Positions 11,870-22,659 of a stretch of 64,000 nucleotides of DNA are shown piece after piece. The position numbers and the translations under genes were made by a program. The DNA is from Chiridota heheva (Eukaryota > Echinodermata > Holothuroidea > Apodida > Chiridotidae). The notes under the pieces are model-generated. The model was not told the DNA's origin, searched no databases, and saw nothing but the letters and a program-made list of their open reading frames with translations. The stretch is taken from NCBI GenBank assembly GCA_020152595.1, contig JAIGNY010002171.1, forward strand, positions 4,018,501-4,082,500. Reading direction: 5' to 3'. Numbering within the stretch: the stretch's first letter is position 1; each line of letters begins with the position of its first letter.

Positions 11870-13345
11870 AAGTCTATTTTTATGCAAATAACCTAATTAA
11901 TATGCACACTATACCTCACCATTAAGTGTGAACAATGCTCTTCCTATATAATGACTGTATGATCATTTGTTTGAGCAAAATCACCACATCCACTTTATTT
12001 CAAGACTTATCACAGATAGAAATATTTTCATTGCTATGCAAATAAGGTAATTAGTATGTACACACAATCCCCCAATCATGCTCAACTGAACAGTACCAAT
12101 GCCATCTAACACTGAACCAAGATATTATTTCCTGTTAATTTTGTACGAAAGTCTATTGTTATGCAAATAACCTAATTAATAAGCACACTACCCCTCACCA
12201 TTGACTATAGACAATGCTCTCCACATATATGAACATTTGTGTAAACAAAATCCCCACACCCACTTTATATTAGAAGATATCATAGATACAAATATTTTCA
12301 TTGTTATGCAAATAAGCTAATTATTATGTACACAACCCCCCTAATCATGCTTAACTAAACAGTACCAATGCCACCTACAACTGTATCAAGAACCAAGTTA
12401 TCATCTAAGGTTAAATAAAATGTATTGTTATGCAAATAAACTAATTAATATGCACATTACACCTCACCATTAAGTGTAGACAATGCTCTTCACATATATG
12501 ATCATTTGTGTAAACAAAATCCCCACTCCCGCTTCAATTTAAGATATATCATAGATACAAATATTTTCATTGTTATACAAATAAGCTAATTAGCATGCAC
12601 ACACAACTCCCCCACCCCATCATGCTTATTTGAACAGTGCCCATGTCCTCTATTCCTGTGCCAAGTTACATGAATGTGCACCATTTATAACTTAGGTAAT
12701 GCGGTCATGAATCTTAAACATTTTGTACAAGTCTATTGTTATGCAGATAACCTAATTAATATGCACATTTCACCTCACCATTAAGTGTAGACTATGCTCT
12801 TCACATATATGATAATTTGTGCAAACAAAATCTCCACATCTACTTTAATTTAAGAGATATCATAGATACAAATATTTCCATTGCTATGCAAAAAAAAGCT
12901 AATTAGTATGCACACACAACCCCTAATCATGCTCACTTGAACAGTACCCCTATGCCAAGTTACATGAATGTACACCATTCATTACTTAAGTTATGAAAAC
13001 TTTAACCAAAAGCTTTAACCAAAACTTTAACCTGACAAATATTTTCATTGTTATGCAAATAGGCTAATCAGTATGCATGCACAACTTCCCCCCCCCCCCC
13101 CATCATGCTCATTTGAACTATACCCATGTACCCTACCCCTATGCCAAGTCACATGAATGTACACCATTCATAAGTTATAAAAACAATACCCAAAAACTTT
13201 AACCAAAACTTTAACCTGACAAACATTTTCATTGTTATGCAATTAAGCTAAATAGTATCTACACACAACCCTCTAATCATGCTCATTTTATCAGTACCCA
13301 TGTCCTCTACCCCTATGCCAAGTCACATGAATGTACACCATTCAT
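11870..13345. repeat. Tandem array of about 280-bp units carrying ATGCAAAT octamers
   Basis: Each unit holds two related half-units. One type centres on TATGCAAATAACCTAATTAA (11881, 12160, 12429 and, with ATGCAGAT, 12740). The other centres on TATGCAAATAAGCTAATTAG and variants (12035, 12305, 12574, 12885, 13052, 13236). Spacing within a type is about 269-311 bp, dropping to about 170-185 bp in the last two half-units. Between them lie CCTCACCATTAAGTGTAGAC, CATAGATACAAATATTTTC and AATCATGCTCA-like blocks. ATGCAAAT is the canonical POU octamer and TAATTA a homeodomain core; whether they work here is unknown. Confidence 0.85.
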
Positions 13346-13374
13346 AAACTAAGTTATGAAAACTTTAACCAGAC

Positions 13375-13432
13375 GCCGACGCCGGAGGTAGTAGAATAGG
13401 TCTACTATTCTTGATATAATAGTCGAGCTAAA
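13375..13432 (+). repeat. Shared element 3' end (GACGCCGACGCCGG / hairpin / GAGCTAAAAA)
   Basis: The sequence runs GACGCCGACGCCGGAGG, then AGTAGAATAGGTCTACTATTC, which folds on itself, then ATAATAGTCGAGCTAAAAA. The same order recurs at the right edge of the GACGCG array (20440-20480): AGTAGAATAGTTCCTACTATTC then AATAGTAGAGCTAAAAA. The two probably represent the same end of a dispersed non-autonomous element family. Confidence 0.7.
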
Positions 13433-14786
13433 AAATGAACGCGACAGTAGATTAACAAAATACAGAAAGTGGAAAAGATGTATGGGAAAAGTTGGCAAGA
13501 TGAAAAAGGCAAATAATCAACTTATAAGTAACCGGCTAGGAAAAAAGGATAAGAAGAATAAATATACTTAACCTAAGCTTGGAGAAATACATATAAGATG
13601 CAACAACAGTACAAATTGAATAAAAATACTCAACTAAAACTGCATAGAGATCTTCAGCTGACTACAACCTGTACTATATTCCAAATTCAGATGTTTCAAA
13701 CAGAAAGTAATGGAAATCTCATCATTCATAACTCAAGAAATTATCAAAGTATTTTTACACAATTGATTAATTTTAATTAAGTAAATTCAACTGAGCATCT
13801 CTTTCTATTGGGTAATATCAAAAATTGTCTGACATTGGGATGTATAATGCTAATCAATCTCTGAAATTAATATATTTTGAAATTTCCCTTTATAATACCT
13901 CTGACAAGAACTTATTTTTCATAACGAGTTTAGATTTAATTGTACCTCCCAAATAAGTAAACAATCTTCAGTTCCACCAGAAAATAAGGCCACATCGTCT
14001 TGTTTTTTCTTAGACAAATACTTTTCATCTTCCTTTTCTGAACAGTACGTGCTATGTAGCTTATATATAAGTTAAATAAGCAGAATTGTTTTTGTATGAA
14101 TTCAAATTCTTTTTCTGAAACGTTTTAACTATAACAACATCAATGGACAATTTTGTTGAAATGTCAATGCAAATCACTGATGCAAAGTAGATCAAATCAG
14201 AATCTGTCGAGGGTGGTACGTCAGTACCAGAGCAATCCCCAACGATTCTCTGCAGATTTTCCTCTTGACTATGAGGGTTGCTATGGAAATGCAATAGAAT
14301 AAAGCAAAAAATGTTATCAAGAACAGACACAAATGGTTTTCAAAACCACTGAAAGAAGTAATAAGTAAAGAGCAGATCAAGAAATATTCAGAACATGGCT
14401 GTGAGGAACGACAATGAGAATGAAATGTGCATTTAGGGCACATCGTGAATTACTGATGCATTGTAACTACAGAACTGTAATAGGAGATGTGTACAGTAAC
14501 ATGCACAATACTTGTCACCAGTGGCAAAATGCCCTCTTTTCATATTGATCTAGATCACAAATTTAGCGTACAAAGTCAAATATTCATGCCACTGTGCAGT
14601 ATAGTTTAATGCAAGCTTGAGATAAATGTACATTGCTATGTGGCATTGAAGCTCTCTCCAAGCTTTTCCATCGATGACTCAAAGCTCAACACTCATACAA
14701 AACTAAAGCTGCTATTTTTGAAAGCCATAGATTCTTCTATTCAGGTTTTAAAGATTTTGTTAAAAGATTGATAAGCTGCAGTGCCC

Positions 14787-15220
14787 TAGCTTTGCTGTTT
14801 CTGCTCACCTCTCTTTTGGTCCACCTGCCACTCTTTTGGTCAGCTCCGCCCTTCTTTTGGTCCACCCTGCCCCTCATCATTATTTTCTATTCTTTTAATG
14901 ACATATAGTTTAAAGGTCAATTCCTTTAAAACCTTTATAATCTTAACCTTATAAGTGAAATACTTTACACAGCTACAGAAAACAGAATGATAGCATAGCA
15001 AGAAATTGTCCTGTTTGGCTCACGAATGGTCCTAAATCATTCAGAATAGTTTTATTCTGTGGTAGGACTATAGCTAAAATCCCAGAGCTTCATCAGGGGC
15101 TCAAGGCTTTAGCAGGCCCTTGGATCTCATGCCGACAAGGTGCAGCGTGTCACGTGCATTAATGTGCCCCTCAGCAAATCTAGCTCTTTGCTCCTTTAAC
15201 AAATCAAGCTAGGGGTCTGC
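14787..15220 (+). repeat. Dispersed repeat A, copy 1
   Basis: It begins CTAGCTTTGCTGTTT, continues through a short CTCTTTTGGTCCACC-type tandem, then a block with AATTGTCCTGTTTGGCTCA, CAGAATAGTTTTATTCTG and TATAGCTAAAATCCCAGAGC, and ends AATCAAGCTAGGGGTCTG. Other copies lie at 36717, 37170, 45005 and 50487, all in the same orientation. No tRNA promoter boxes or coding region are recognised. Confidence 0.8.
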
Positions 15221-15249
15221 GCAAGGTTTGCAAATACATGTACCACATA

Positions 15250-16112
15250 AACACACCTTCCTGTAAGGACATAATGTGGGTACAGTGTTCCTGTAAGGAC
15301 ATAATGTAGGTAGTGTTCCTGTAAGGATATAATGTGGGTACAGTGCTCCTGTAGGGACATAATGTGGATACAGTGTTCCTGTAAGGATATAATGTGGGTA
15401 CAATGTTCCTGTAAGGACATAATGTGGATACAGTGTTCCTGTAAGGACATAATGTGGATACAGTGTTCCTGTAAGGACAAAATGTGGGTACAGTGTTCCT
15501 GTAAGGACATAATATAGGTAGTGTTCCTGTAAGGACATAATATGGGTACAGTGTTCCTGTAAGGACATAATGTGGGTACAGTGTTCCTGTAAGGACATAA
15601 TGTGTGTACAGTGTTCCTGTAAGGACATAATGTGGGTAGTGTTCCTGTAAGGACATAATGTGGGTACAGTGTTCCTGTAAGGACATAATGTGTGTTCAGT
15701 GTTCCTGTAAGGACATAATGTGGGTAGTGTTCCTGTAAGGACATAATGTGGGTACAGTTCCCGTAAGGACATAATGTGGGTACAGTGTTCCTGTAAGGAC
15801 ATAATGTGGGAACAGTGTTCCTGTAAGGACATAATGTGGGTAGTGTTCCCGTAAGGACATAATGTGGGAACAGTGTTCCTGTAAGGACATAATGTGGGTA
15901 GTGTTCCTGTAAGGACATAATGTGGGTACAGTGTTCCTGTAAGGACATAATGTGGGTAAAGTGTTCCTGTAAGGACATAATGTGGGTGCAGTGTTCCCGT
16001 AAGGACATAATGTGGGTACAGTGTTCCTGTAAGGACATAATGTGGATACAGTGTTCCTGTAAGGACATAATGTGGGTGCAGTGTTCCTGTAAGGACATAA
16101 TGTGGGTACAGT
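15250..16112. repeat. 30/26-bp minisatellite, about 29 units
   Basis: The main unit reads GTTCCTGTAAGGACATAATG then TGGGTACAGT (30 bp). About a quarter of units lack four bases (GGGTAGTGTT) and are 26 bp. The 30-bp unit is a multiple of three with no stop, so long frames stay open on the minus strand (up to 327 codons at 15209-16192) with a ten-residue repeat such as SLQEHCTHIM. The 26-bp units shift the frame, so the same peptides pass between frames. I judge it non-coding intronic minisatellite. Confidence 0.93.
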
Positions 16113-16433
16113 GTCAAATGGGTGCAACTTGATGGGTAATACTTGTTTGCAAGTTGTCCATGATTTTCATGGTTGTCTAGGTGCAAGATCAAGTTGTCAA
16201 GATTAAAATAAAAGACTTACAGTGCATGAATTTAAGGAAACTTAACTTTCCTTGATTATTTCTCATGCTGTGCTAAGCTTTAATCTTTTTAACTGTAATT
16301 TAACAACTTTAAGCTCAAGCACAGCAGTTTATTCACAGCTATATGATTTAGCATTTTAAAAACAAGTTCTCTTACATAACAAAGTCTCTTTTTTAACTCA
16401 GAAAAAGCAAAGGATGAAAATTATTTCTCTTAC

Positions 16434-16538
16434 CTCACTTCCCTGAATTTTTCCTTTCTCTTTACAAGTAGCATCTGGACAGGTTATATTGGTGACAACT
16501 CCTTCCTGGATTAAGAGCGTCAAGTACTGCTTTATACA
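16434..16538 (-). CDS. RNF144: RNF144-type RBR E3 ligase, coding exon 2
   Basis: This 105-bp exon encodes residues 57-91 and completes RING1, a zinc-binding domain that recruits the E2 enzyme in RBR ubiquitin ligases. It starts with CIKQYLTLLIQEG and ends CPDATCKEKGKIQGSE. C57, C76 and C81 supply the later zinc ligands, with the same spacing as in RNF144A (C-x18-C-x4-C). It is flanked by a textbook acceptor (a T-rich tract ending GCATTTGCAG) and a GTAAGAG donor, with phase 0 at both ends. RNF144 proteins are normally about 290-300 residues with a C-terminal membrane anchor, so this is an inner piece. RNF19 and RNF217 RING1 sequences, as I know them, fit less well. Confidence 0.92.
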
Positions 16539-18629
16539 CTGCAAATGCAAAAAGAAAATGTCGTTGTTGTTATTGTTATCATTATTATTTACATTTCTCA
16601 GTGTAAAAGAAGAACCAGGTGAGAGCTTAACTGGCTGTGTGGTAAGGCCAGATCTGGGACCCTTTAGCAAAGTGTGAGGCCCTTCATTAATTTTTAGGTT
16701 AACATTATAAAACCCATAAACTTTTCTTTCCTCAAACTTACTTTAGGATTATTGCTGTTGAAATAGTACGTACATTTTTCAGGGGGCCCTTTTGTGTAAT
16801 CATAATACAAGAATCTTTAATCAGTTTTACATTAAACTTCTCAAGGGCAAGGTGCTCACAGATTTCATTGTAAAATTTCTTTCAATAATAAAGTACTTAA
16901 AATTTCACCAGTCCCTATGTGGCCCTCATTCAATTACTCTTTTTGCCCCATGAAATAAAAATAAAAATTCTAGGCTTTTTACATCATCCTTCCCTTTTCA
17001 AATTTTCTTTTAATTTCCTTACTGTGGTGGTTATTTTAAAATAATAACAAATCCCACTTATATGTAAAACATTTTTCTTATTTTTCATTCCTTTGCTGTG
17101 ATTATGCACTTAAGAACAGTACAGTCTTATGTATATCTTCAGTCTTCAGTCCACAGGCATCATAAATGAATGAGTTTTCAAAGCCCCGGATTACTGTTTA
17201 CAAACCTCTAGCAGAAGTATCTAGTCCTAACAAAAAATAAGTCTTCCCCCATTAAACCATTCATGTAATGCCCTGGGGCATTGTAAAAGATCGCCACATC
17301 CATCCATCTTGTATTATAGTTCATGTATGACCAATCCACCAAAGCATGAAGCTTGAGGCACCCTTTGTATTTTTCTAGATGAGATTTTGACAATTCATTT
17401 TTTACCATCAAATGAATTAGTTTCTGATGAGTCTAGTGTGGTTCTAGAGTTACTTCACAGGATTGAACATATCTTATGCTTTAAATGGTAATTTCTGGCT
17501 GAAAAGGTTTAATTTTGGGAAAGCTTAACAGTAACATTAGAGCCTACGGATTCCATTTTTAAATTTGAGTTCAAACTGCATTGCCAGGCAGTACTAGATC
17601 TTAGCCTGCCTAACTATATTGTGTATGTGAGTTTGAACTGTGAAACAGAATTTGACTAGCACTTAAACTATATTTTGTATGCACTAGGACCAACACGTAA
17701 CTTTAACCTGAATTTTAAAGTCAAACCAAATTATCTTCCATTTAATTACATAATAAATTCATGCAGATCATGGAGTATGAGAATCTCCTTTAAAATCAAA
17801 GCTTATCCTTTTCATCGATGTTAGGCTAACTAAGTTTGCATCACTTGCAATCACAACTCAACGTGTTTGTGTGTTTGTATCCATTATTTGCATATCACTC
17901 TGTGCGGTGTTTATGTCAGGTAGGATGTATACACCAATAGCAGTAGCGCATTTGCCGTAATCATGCTTTCCTTATTTTCAACCACAAGCTAGTCGTAATA
18001 TGTCTATATTTGCCGTGCTCCTGACTGTTTTGGCAGGTTTTGCGATTAATCATTAAAAAGATGTGTAGAAGGAAATTCTTCATCACATAGTCAAAAATCT
18101 GTTGTGAGAATGAATACCCACATCACATTGGGGGAAATTCATTGGGTAAATTTTTCAGTTTTGTAGTGTTCTTTTTGTCTGTAAAATTCATCCTTTTTTT
18201 CCTATTCAATGATAAAGCTGTCCGAATGACAGCATTCTCAACTATTCGAAGCTGCAGAAAAAATTCACTACTTGAAGGAATTAAGCAGTTACTTATCCCG
18301 TAGCTTCCAGTGAGAGAAATTTTGATAAAAAGCTAAGCTTTAGTGAAGTCCATAAAGCTTACAGTATCTAATTCTTTGTTTTCATTTTGGGTTCTGATGT
18401 TATCAGCATCAGGTACCTATACAGTGGTGTTGGTGTGTGTGTATGTGGGTATGGGTGTGTATTCGGATGTGATGCTTTGTTTGTAAACACGTTATCTCAT
18501 TTATTCATTTTGAATAATGCTTATTTATCAAATGACATACATCTAAAAGGCAACAGTTGCAATTACTGTAGCAAAGTATGAAATGTCAATAGTTTGATGA
18601 ATTCCACCTGAAAGTCATCTGTCCCCTTC

Positions 18630-19360
18630 CACGCCATCTATTCCTTCCTCTCTGACTGATAAGATCCTTCCCTCCCTCCCCGATGCCAACCATCCATCCC
18701 TTCCCGATGCCAACCATCCATCCCTTCCCGATGCCAACCATCCATTCCTAACCAATGCCATCCATCCCTCCCACCCCCGATGCCATCTACCCCTTTCTCC
18801 TTCCCCTCCCTTCCCGATGCCAACCATCCATCCCTTCCCGATGCCAACCATCCATCCCTCCCCGATGCCAACCATACATCCCTCACCAATGCCATCCATC
18901 CCTCCCTCCCCGATGCCATCCACCCCTTTCTCCTTCCCCAATGCATCCACCCATCCCTCATCAATGCCATCCCTCCCTCCCTAATGCTATTCATCCCTAC
19001 CCCCAATGCCATCAATCCCTACCTTCCAGATGCCATCCATTCTTCCCTCCCAGATGCCATCCATCCTTTCCCAAAGCCATCCATCCCTTCCGCCCTAATG
19101 CTATCCTTTCCGCCCTAATGCTATCCTTCCCACCCTCCCTGATGCCATAAATCCATCATCCTCACCTGTTGATGCCATCTATCCCCTCCTCTCTAAAGCC
19201 ATCCATCCTTCCTTCCAGAAGCCATCCATTCCTCCCCTCCCCGTAGCTCTCCATCCATCCTCCCCATTGCCATTCATCTCTCCCAATCCGATGACATTCA
19301 TCCATCATCCTCCCCCTCTGATGCCATCTCTCCCTCCCTCCCTAATGCCATCCCTCCCAT
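18630..19360. repeat. CCATCC-rich minisatellite
   Basis: An irregular array of roughly 20-24-base units of the type GATGCCATCCATCCCTCCC, with variants GATGCCAACCATCC and AATGCTATCC. It is strongly pyrimidine-rich on the plus strand and has no stops in some frames, giving repetitive P/S/H-rich or G/W/D-rich open frames that I do not regard as genes. Confidence 0.9.
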
Positions 19361-19687
19361 ATGTAATTACCATCTTACATGTACACATCTAAAATTAGTC
19401 AAAGAAGCACATCTCATTGTTGAATGAATGCAAAAAATTCCTTAATAAATAACAGGCCACCTGTAGTACATTAACTGAAGTTGGAAAAACAAAAACAATA
19501 TTTCAGATATTTTTAAACTTTTCAGTTAATTTCAAGCCTAATCATTTGTTATTTTGGTTACCATCTATGACACTGCAAATTTTAATTCAGACATGCACAT
19601 TCTATATGTATATATTTATTCCACTTTTAAATAATGTACATTTTCAAATGATGACAAGCTTTTTATAGATCTTGCTCCATCAAAACG

Positions 19688-20440
19688 TAATTAACTCCGA
19701 GGCGGACACCGACGCCGACTCAGCTGCAGACAGATGTTGACGTGCGCTGACGAGGACGCGGACAGACACGGACGCGGACAGACGCGGGCGCGGACAGACG
19801 CGGGCGCGGACAGACGCGGACAGACGCGACAGACGCGACAGACGCGCAGACGCGGGACAGACGCTGGCGCGACGGACGCGACGACGCGCGCGACGACGCG
19901 ACGCGGACGGACGCGACGACAGACGCGACAGACGCGACGCGACGCGACGCGACAGACGCGACAGACGCGACACGCGACGACGACGACGCGACAGACGCGA
20001 CGCGACGACGACGCAGACGCGCAGACGCGACGCGACGCGACGCGACAGACGCGACGACAGACGCGACAGACGCGACGCGACAGACGACGCGACAGACGCG
20101 ACGCGACAGACGCGACGCGACGCGACAGACGCGACGCGACAGACGCGACGCGACAGACGCGACGCGACAGACGCGCGACAGACGCGACAGACGCGACAGA
20201 CGCGACGCGACAGACGCGACGCGACAGACGCGACGCGACAGACGCGACGCGACAGACGCGACAGACGCGACGCGACGGACGGACGCGACAGACGCGACAG
20301 ACGCGACAGACGCGACGACGCGACAGACGCGACGCGACAGACGCGACGCGACAGACAGACGCGACAGACGCGGCGACAGACGCGACAGACGCGGACAGAC
20401 ATGGACAGACGCAGACACCAACGCGGATGCAGATGCAAAG
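19688..20440. repeat. CpG-saturated GACGCG/GACAGACGCG array
   Basis: About 750 bp made of GACGCGACAGACGCG-type units, with ACGCGG and GACGACGCG variants, in otherwise AT-rich DNA. Nearly every unit carries two or more CpGs. The left edge (CCGACGCCGACTCAGC) and right edge (GTAGAATAG, CTACTATTC, GTAGAGCTAAAAA) match the element end seen at 13375-13432, which has only a short GACGCCGACGCC. The array therefore looks like an expansion inside that element end. Stop-free Arg/Ser and Thr/Arg-rich frames on both strands are artefacts of composition. Confidence 0.92.
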
Positions 20441-20753
20441 GTGAGTAGAATAGTTCCTACTATTCTTTGAATAGTAGAGCTAAAAACCAATGAATATAAT
20501 TATTCAACCTTCAACTAAATGTTTTTTTTTGCAAAAATGACGTTTATTTACCCATTCTTTGACCATGAAATCATCGTTGGCAAATGGTATGTTTAAACTC
20601 ATTATATATTCATAAATCTAATACGTACAGAAGAACAGCAACAACTTATCAGAGTTTGGGGATTGACTGAATGAGGTTCTTTTATTGCTAGACGCAATCA
20701 TTGTTGTCATGCCTCAGATAATTAGTAAACAGAAACTAAAAGGCTATTGCACA

Positions 20754-20919
20754 CAGTATATTTCCTTTTTACTGTAGATTACATAAGTATGGCTGAAGTG
20801 TCTTGATGGAAGCAGTCAAACAGTGCATATTGAACACAGTATATTTCCTTTTTACTGTAGATTACATAAGTATGGCTGAAGTGTCTTGATGGAAGCAGTC
20901 ATACAGTGCATACACTGTC
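20754..20919. repeat. Recent 83-bp tandem duplication
   Basis: Two copies starting CAGTATATTTCCTTTTTACT at 20754 and 20837 run through ATGGCTGAAGTGTCTTGATG with a single clear mismatch (CAAACAG against CATACAG) before they diverge. Non-coding. Confidence 0.9.
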
Positions 20920-22199
20920 ATCCTTTTATATTTAAAGTACCTTTTCTTTATTCAATATACCAAAAACACACCAAATCAGGGTTCAGCAATCATACGTCAA
21001 TGAAGTTATAGCTCAACCTATAGCAATGCAAGAAGAATTGATTGCTTTGATTGATCTTATTTTGGTCGTATTTTTCTGTTTTTAAAAGTTAAATTTAAAG
21101 TATATTTCATTTTTGAGCAATTATTCAACATGTTAAAAATCCAAGTATCAACTTTCCTATGTGAGTTGTATTCAGTTGTAAACATAACAAAACTTTAAAC
21201 ATTTTACACATTAATGTTCATAAAATGTTAAGTACCCTCCTTCTTAGTACATTCAGCAAAAAAGATCAAAGCAAATATTTTGTCAACATCCAGTGCAAAG
21301 AAATTACACTTTAAATAAATCACTTCCATAGCGATGTCTAAAAAATTATGCTTCTAACAAAGGTTATGAGCCTTTTTGCATAAATTATGTATCATTCAAA
21401 GTATAGTGTCATGTCACTCTCGATTACTGACATTGTTGAGGTCAAAGGCCAATTTCACCACAACATATGGTGATAAAATACATTTTGTAAACATAACAAA
21501 ATTTGTAACATTTACACATTAATGTTCAGAAATGTTAAGTTAATTTCATTTGGCCGGTGCATGAAACAAGATTACCAGTCAAACATGTTTCAAAACGGAT
21601 CAATTTGCCATATTTAGCTGGTAATCGGCCAAACTAGCAGCCTTGGGATGCCCCCTTGAATATACCCAGCAATGATTCTTCCACGTGTCCACGACACGAA
21701 CACTGTTAACAAGTTTGTTAAAACAAGTTTAGAAACCAACTTTTATTTCTGGCAATCTGCTGTCCATATGGCACATTAGTAACAACTCCTAGCTTATGCA
21801 ATGCCACGTGCGCTCACCAACCCAACAAAACTTTATCCTTAGCGCATTTAATTCTAAAATTCTAACTCCCACGATAGGGCATTTAAAGTGGTCCTGCAAT
21901 GGGGGTCGCAACTTACGCTAAATATGTTATTTGAGTTAATTGATTTGCAAAAATATAACTTTTTCTGCACAAAACCCAATCGATTGCGAGAAAATTGCAA
22001 AAAAAATGCATTTTTCGTCACCTTGACAAAAAAAAACAGAATAAGGCTCATTACACAATGACATCAAACGCCTGTATGTAAACAATACATCGATGCCATG
22101 TATAACGTGTGTCCGCTATTGAAATTTCTTAACTAGTATCGATAGCATCTCCATTTGTTCTTATACAATATTACATTTTCCAAGCAAATATTAAACATA

Positions 22200-22322
22200 A
22201 TGCCGCACCGTTGTGTAGTTGGAGGATGCAGTAATATAAATTCTCAAACTAAAAGTCGTTTATCAATGGCAAAGGGCAACAAAACGAGACAATTCAAGAC
22301 GTGTTTTGTGCACTTGACATAA
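22200..22322 (+). pseudogene. THAP-type zinc finger start, broken
   Basis: A 40-codon frame starting ATG reads MPHRCVVGGCSN, which looks like the first half of a THAP (C2CH) DNA-binding domain, where Cys5 and Cys10 would be the first zinc ligands. THAP domains are found in host transcription factors and in P-element-like transposases. The expected downstream features (an H-x-FP stretch, a tryptophan and the C-x2-H pair) are not seen and the frame stops at 22320. It lies just outside the left end of the 5-kb inverted-repeat segment. It could be a transposase relic or chance; the identification rests on a dozen residues. Confidence 0.4.
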
Positions 22323-22504
22323 ACCAAGTTTTTGGGGCTTACCGGGTACAGTGTCGTATTCAGCTCATGCCAGATTGTTACCCCTGTTCTGTTCGATTTA
22401 ACAGTAGCTTGACCGCATCATCTCTGACATTAATTTTTTTTTGTTTTGCGAATAATAACAATTCAAATGAAAGAAACAAGAGGGAAAAAAATAATAACTC
22501 AGTA

Positions 22505-22556
22505 AGATTCGAACTCATAACCTCTCGCTTAAAAGACGAAGCTTGCTGTCACACAC
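22505..22556 (-). repeat. tRNA-like relic (SINE head)
   Basis: Read on the minus strand, TCTTTTAAGCGAGAGGTTAT is followed by GAGTTCGAATCTTAC. This resembles the anticodon arm (TTT) and T-arm/B-box of a tRNA-Lys-like molecule. The acceptor stem and a good 5' half are not evident, so it is more likely a SINE head or decayed tRNA pseudogene than a working tRNA. Confidence 0.4.
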
Positions 22557-22559
22557 ATT

Positions 22560-22591
<32 letters not shown>

Positions 22592-22659
22592 CATACATAC
22601 ATACATACATACATACATACATACATACATACATACATACATACATACATACATACATA
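22557..22659. repeat. (CATA)n microsatellite
   Basis: About 25 CATA units with one interruption (ATATATAC near 22583). It abuts the left terminal inverted repeat of the next element directly and provides the TA at the insertion point. Confidence 0.95.

Larger units (their letters stand above)
6984..16433 (-). other. Intron 2 of the RNF144-type gene (9,450 bp)
   Basis: The donor is GTAAGAG after exon 2 and the acceptor is CAG before exon 3 (minus strand). The intron contains a foldback MITE, the 16-bp minisatellite, dispersed repeat B, a 21-bp minisatellite, the octamer-bearing tandem array, dispersed repeat A and the 30/26-bp minisatellite, each listed separately. I see no gene or clear element in 7360-8560, 9420-10740 or 13440-14780; these are AT-rich with short homopolymers such as the T run near 9908-9925. 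Confidence 0.8.

Noticed and set aside
15209..16192. 327-residue minus-strand protein with decapeptide repeats
   Set aside because: The frame is open only because the 30-bp unit lacks stops; 26-bp units shift it, equivalent peptides appear in the other frames, and there is no splice or start context.
18615..19150. Open frames in the CCATCC array
   Set aside because: Repeat artefacts on both strands.
19680..20490. Arg/Ser-rich and Thr/Arg-rich proteins of about 240-256 residues on both strands
   Set aside because: These come from GACGCG repeats without stop codons; both strands and several frames are open at once.
22505..22556. Functional tRNA-Lys gene
   Set aside because: Only the anticodon and T-arm-like part can be seen; no acceptor stem or D arm folds.
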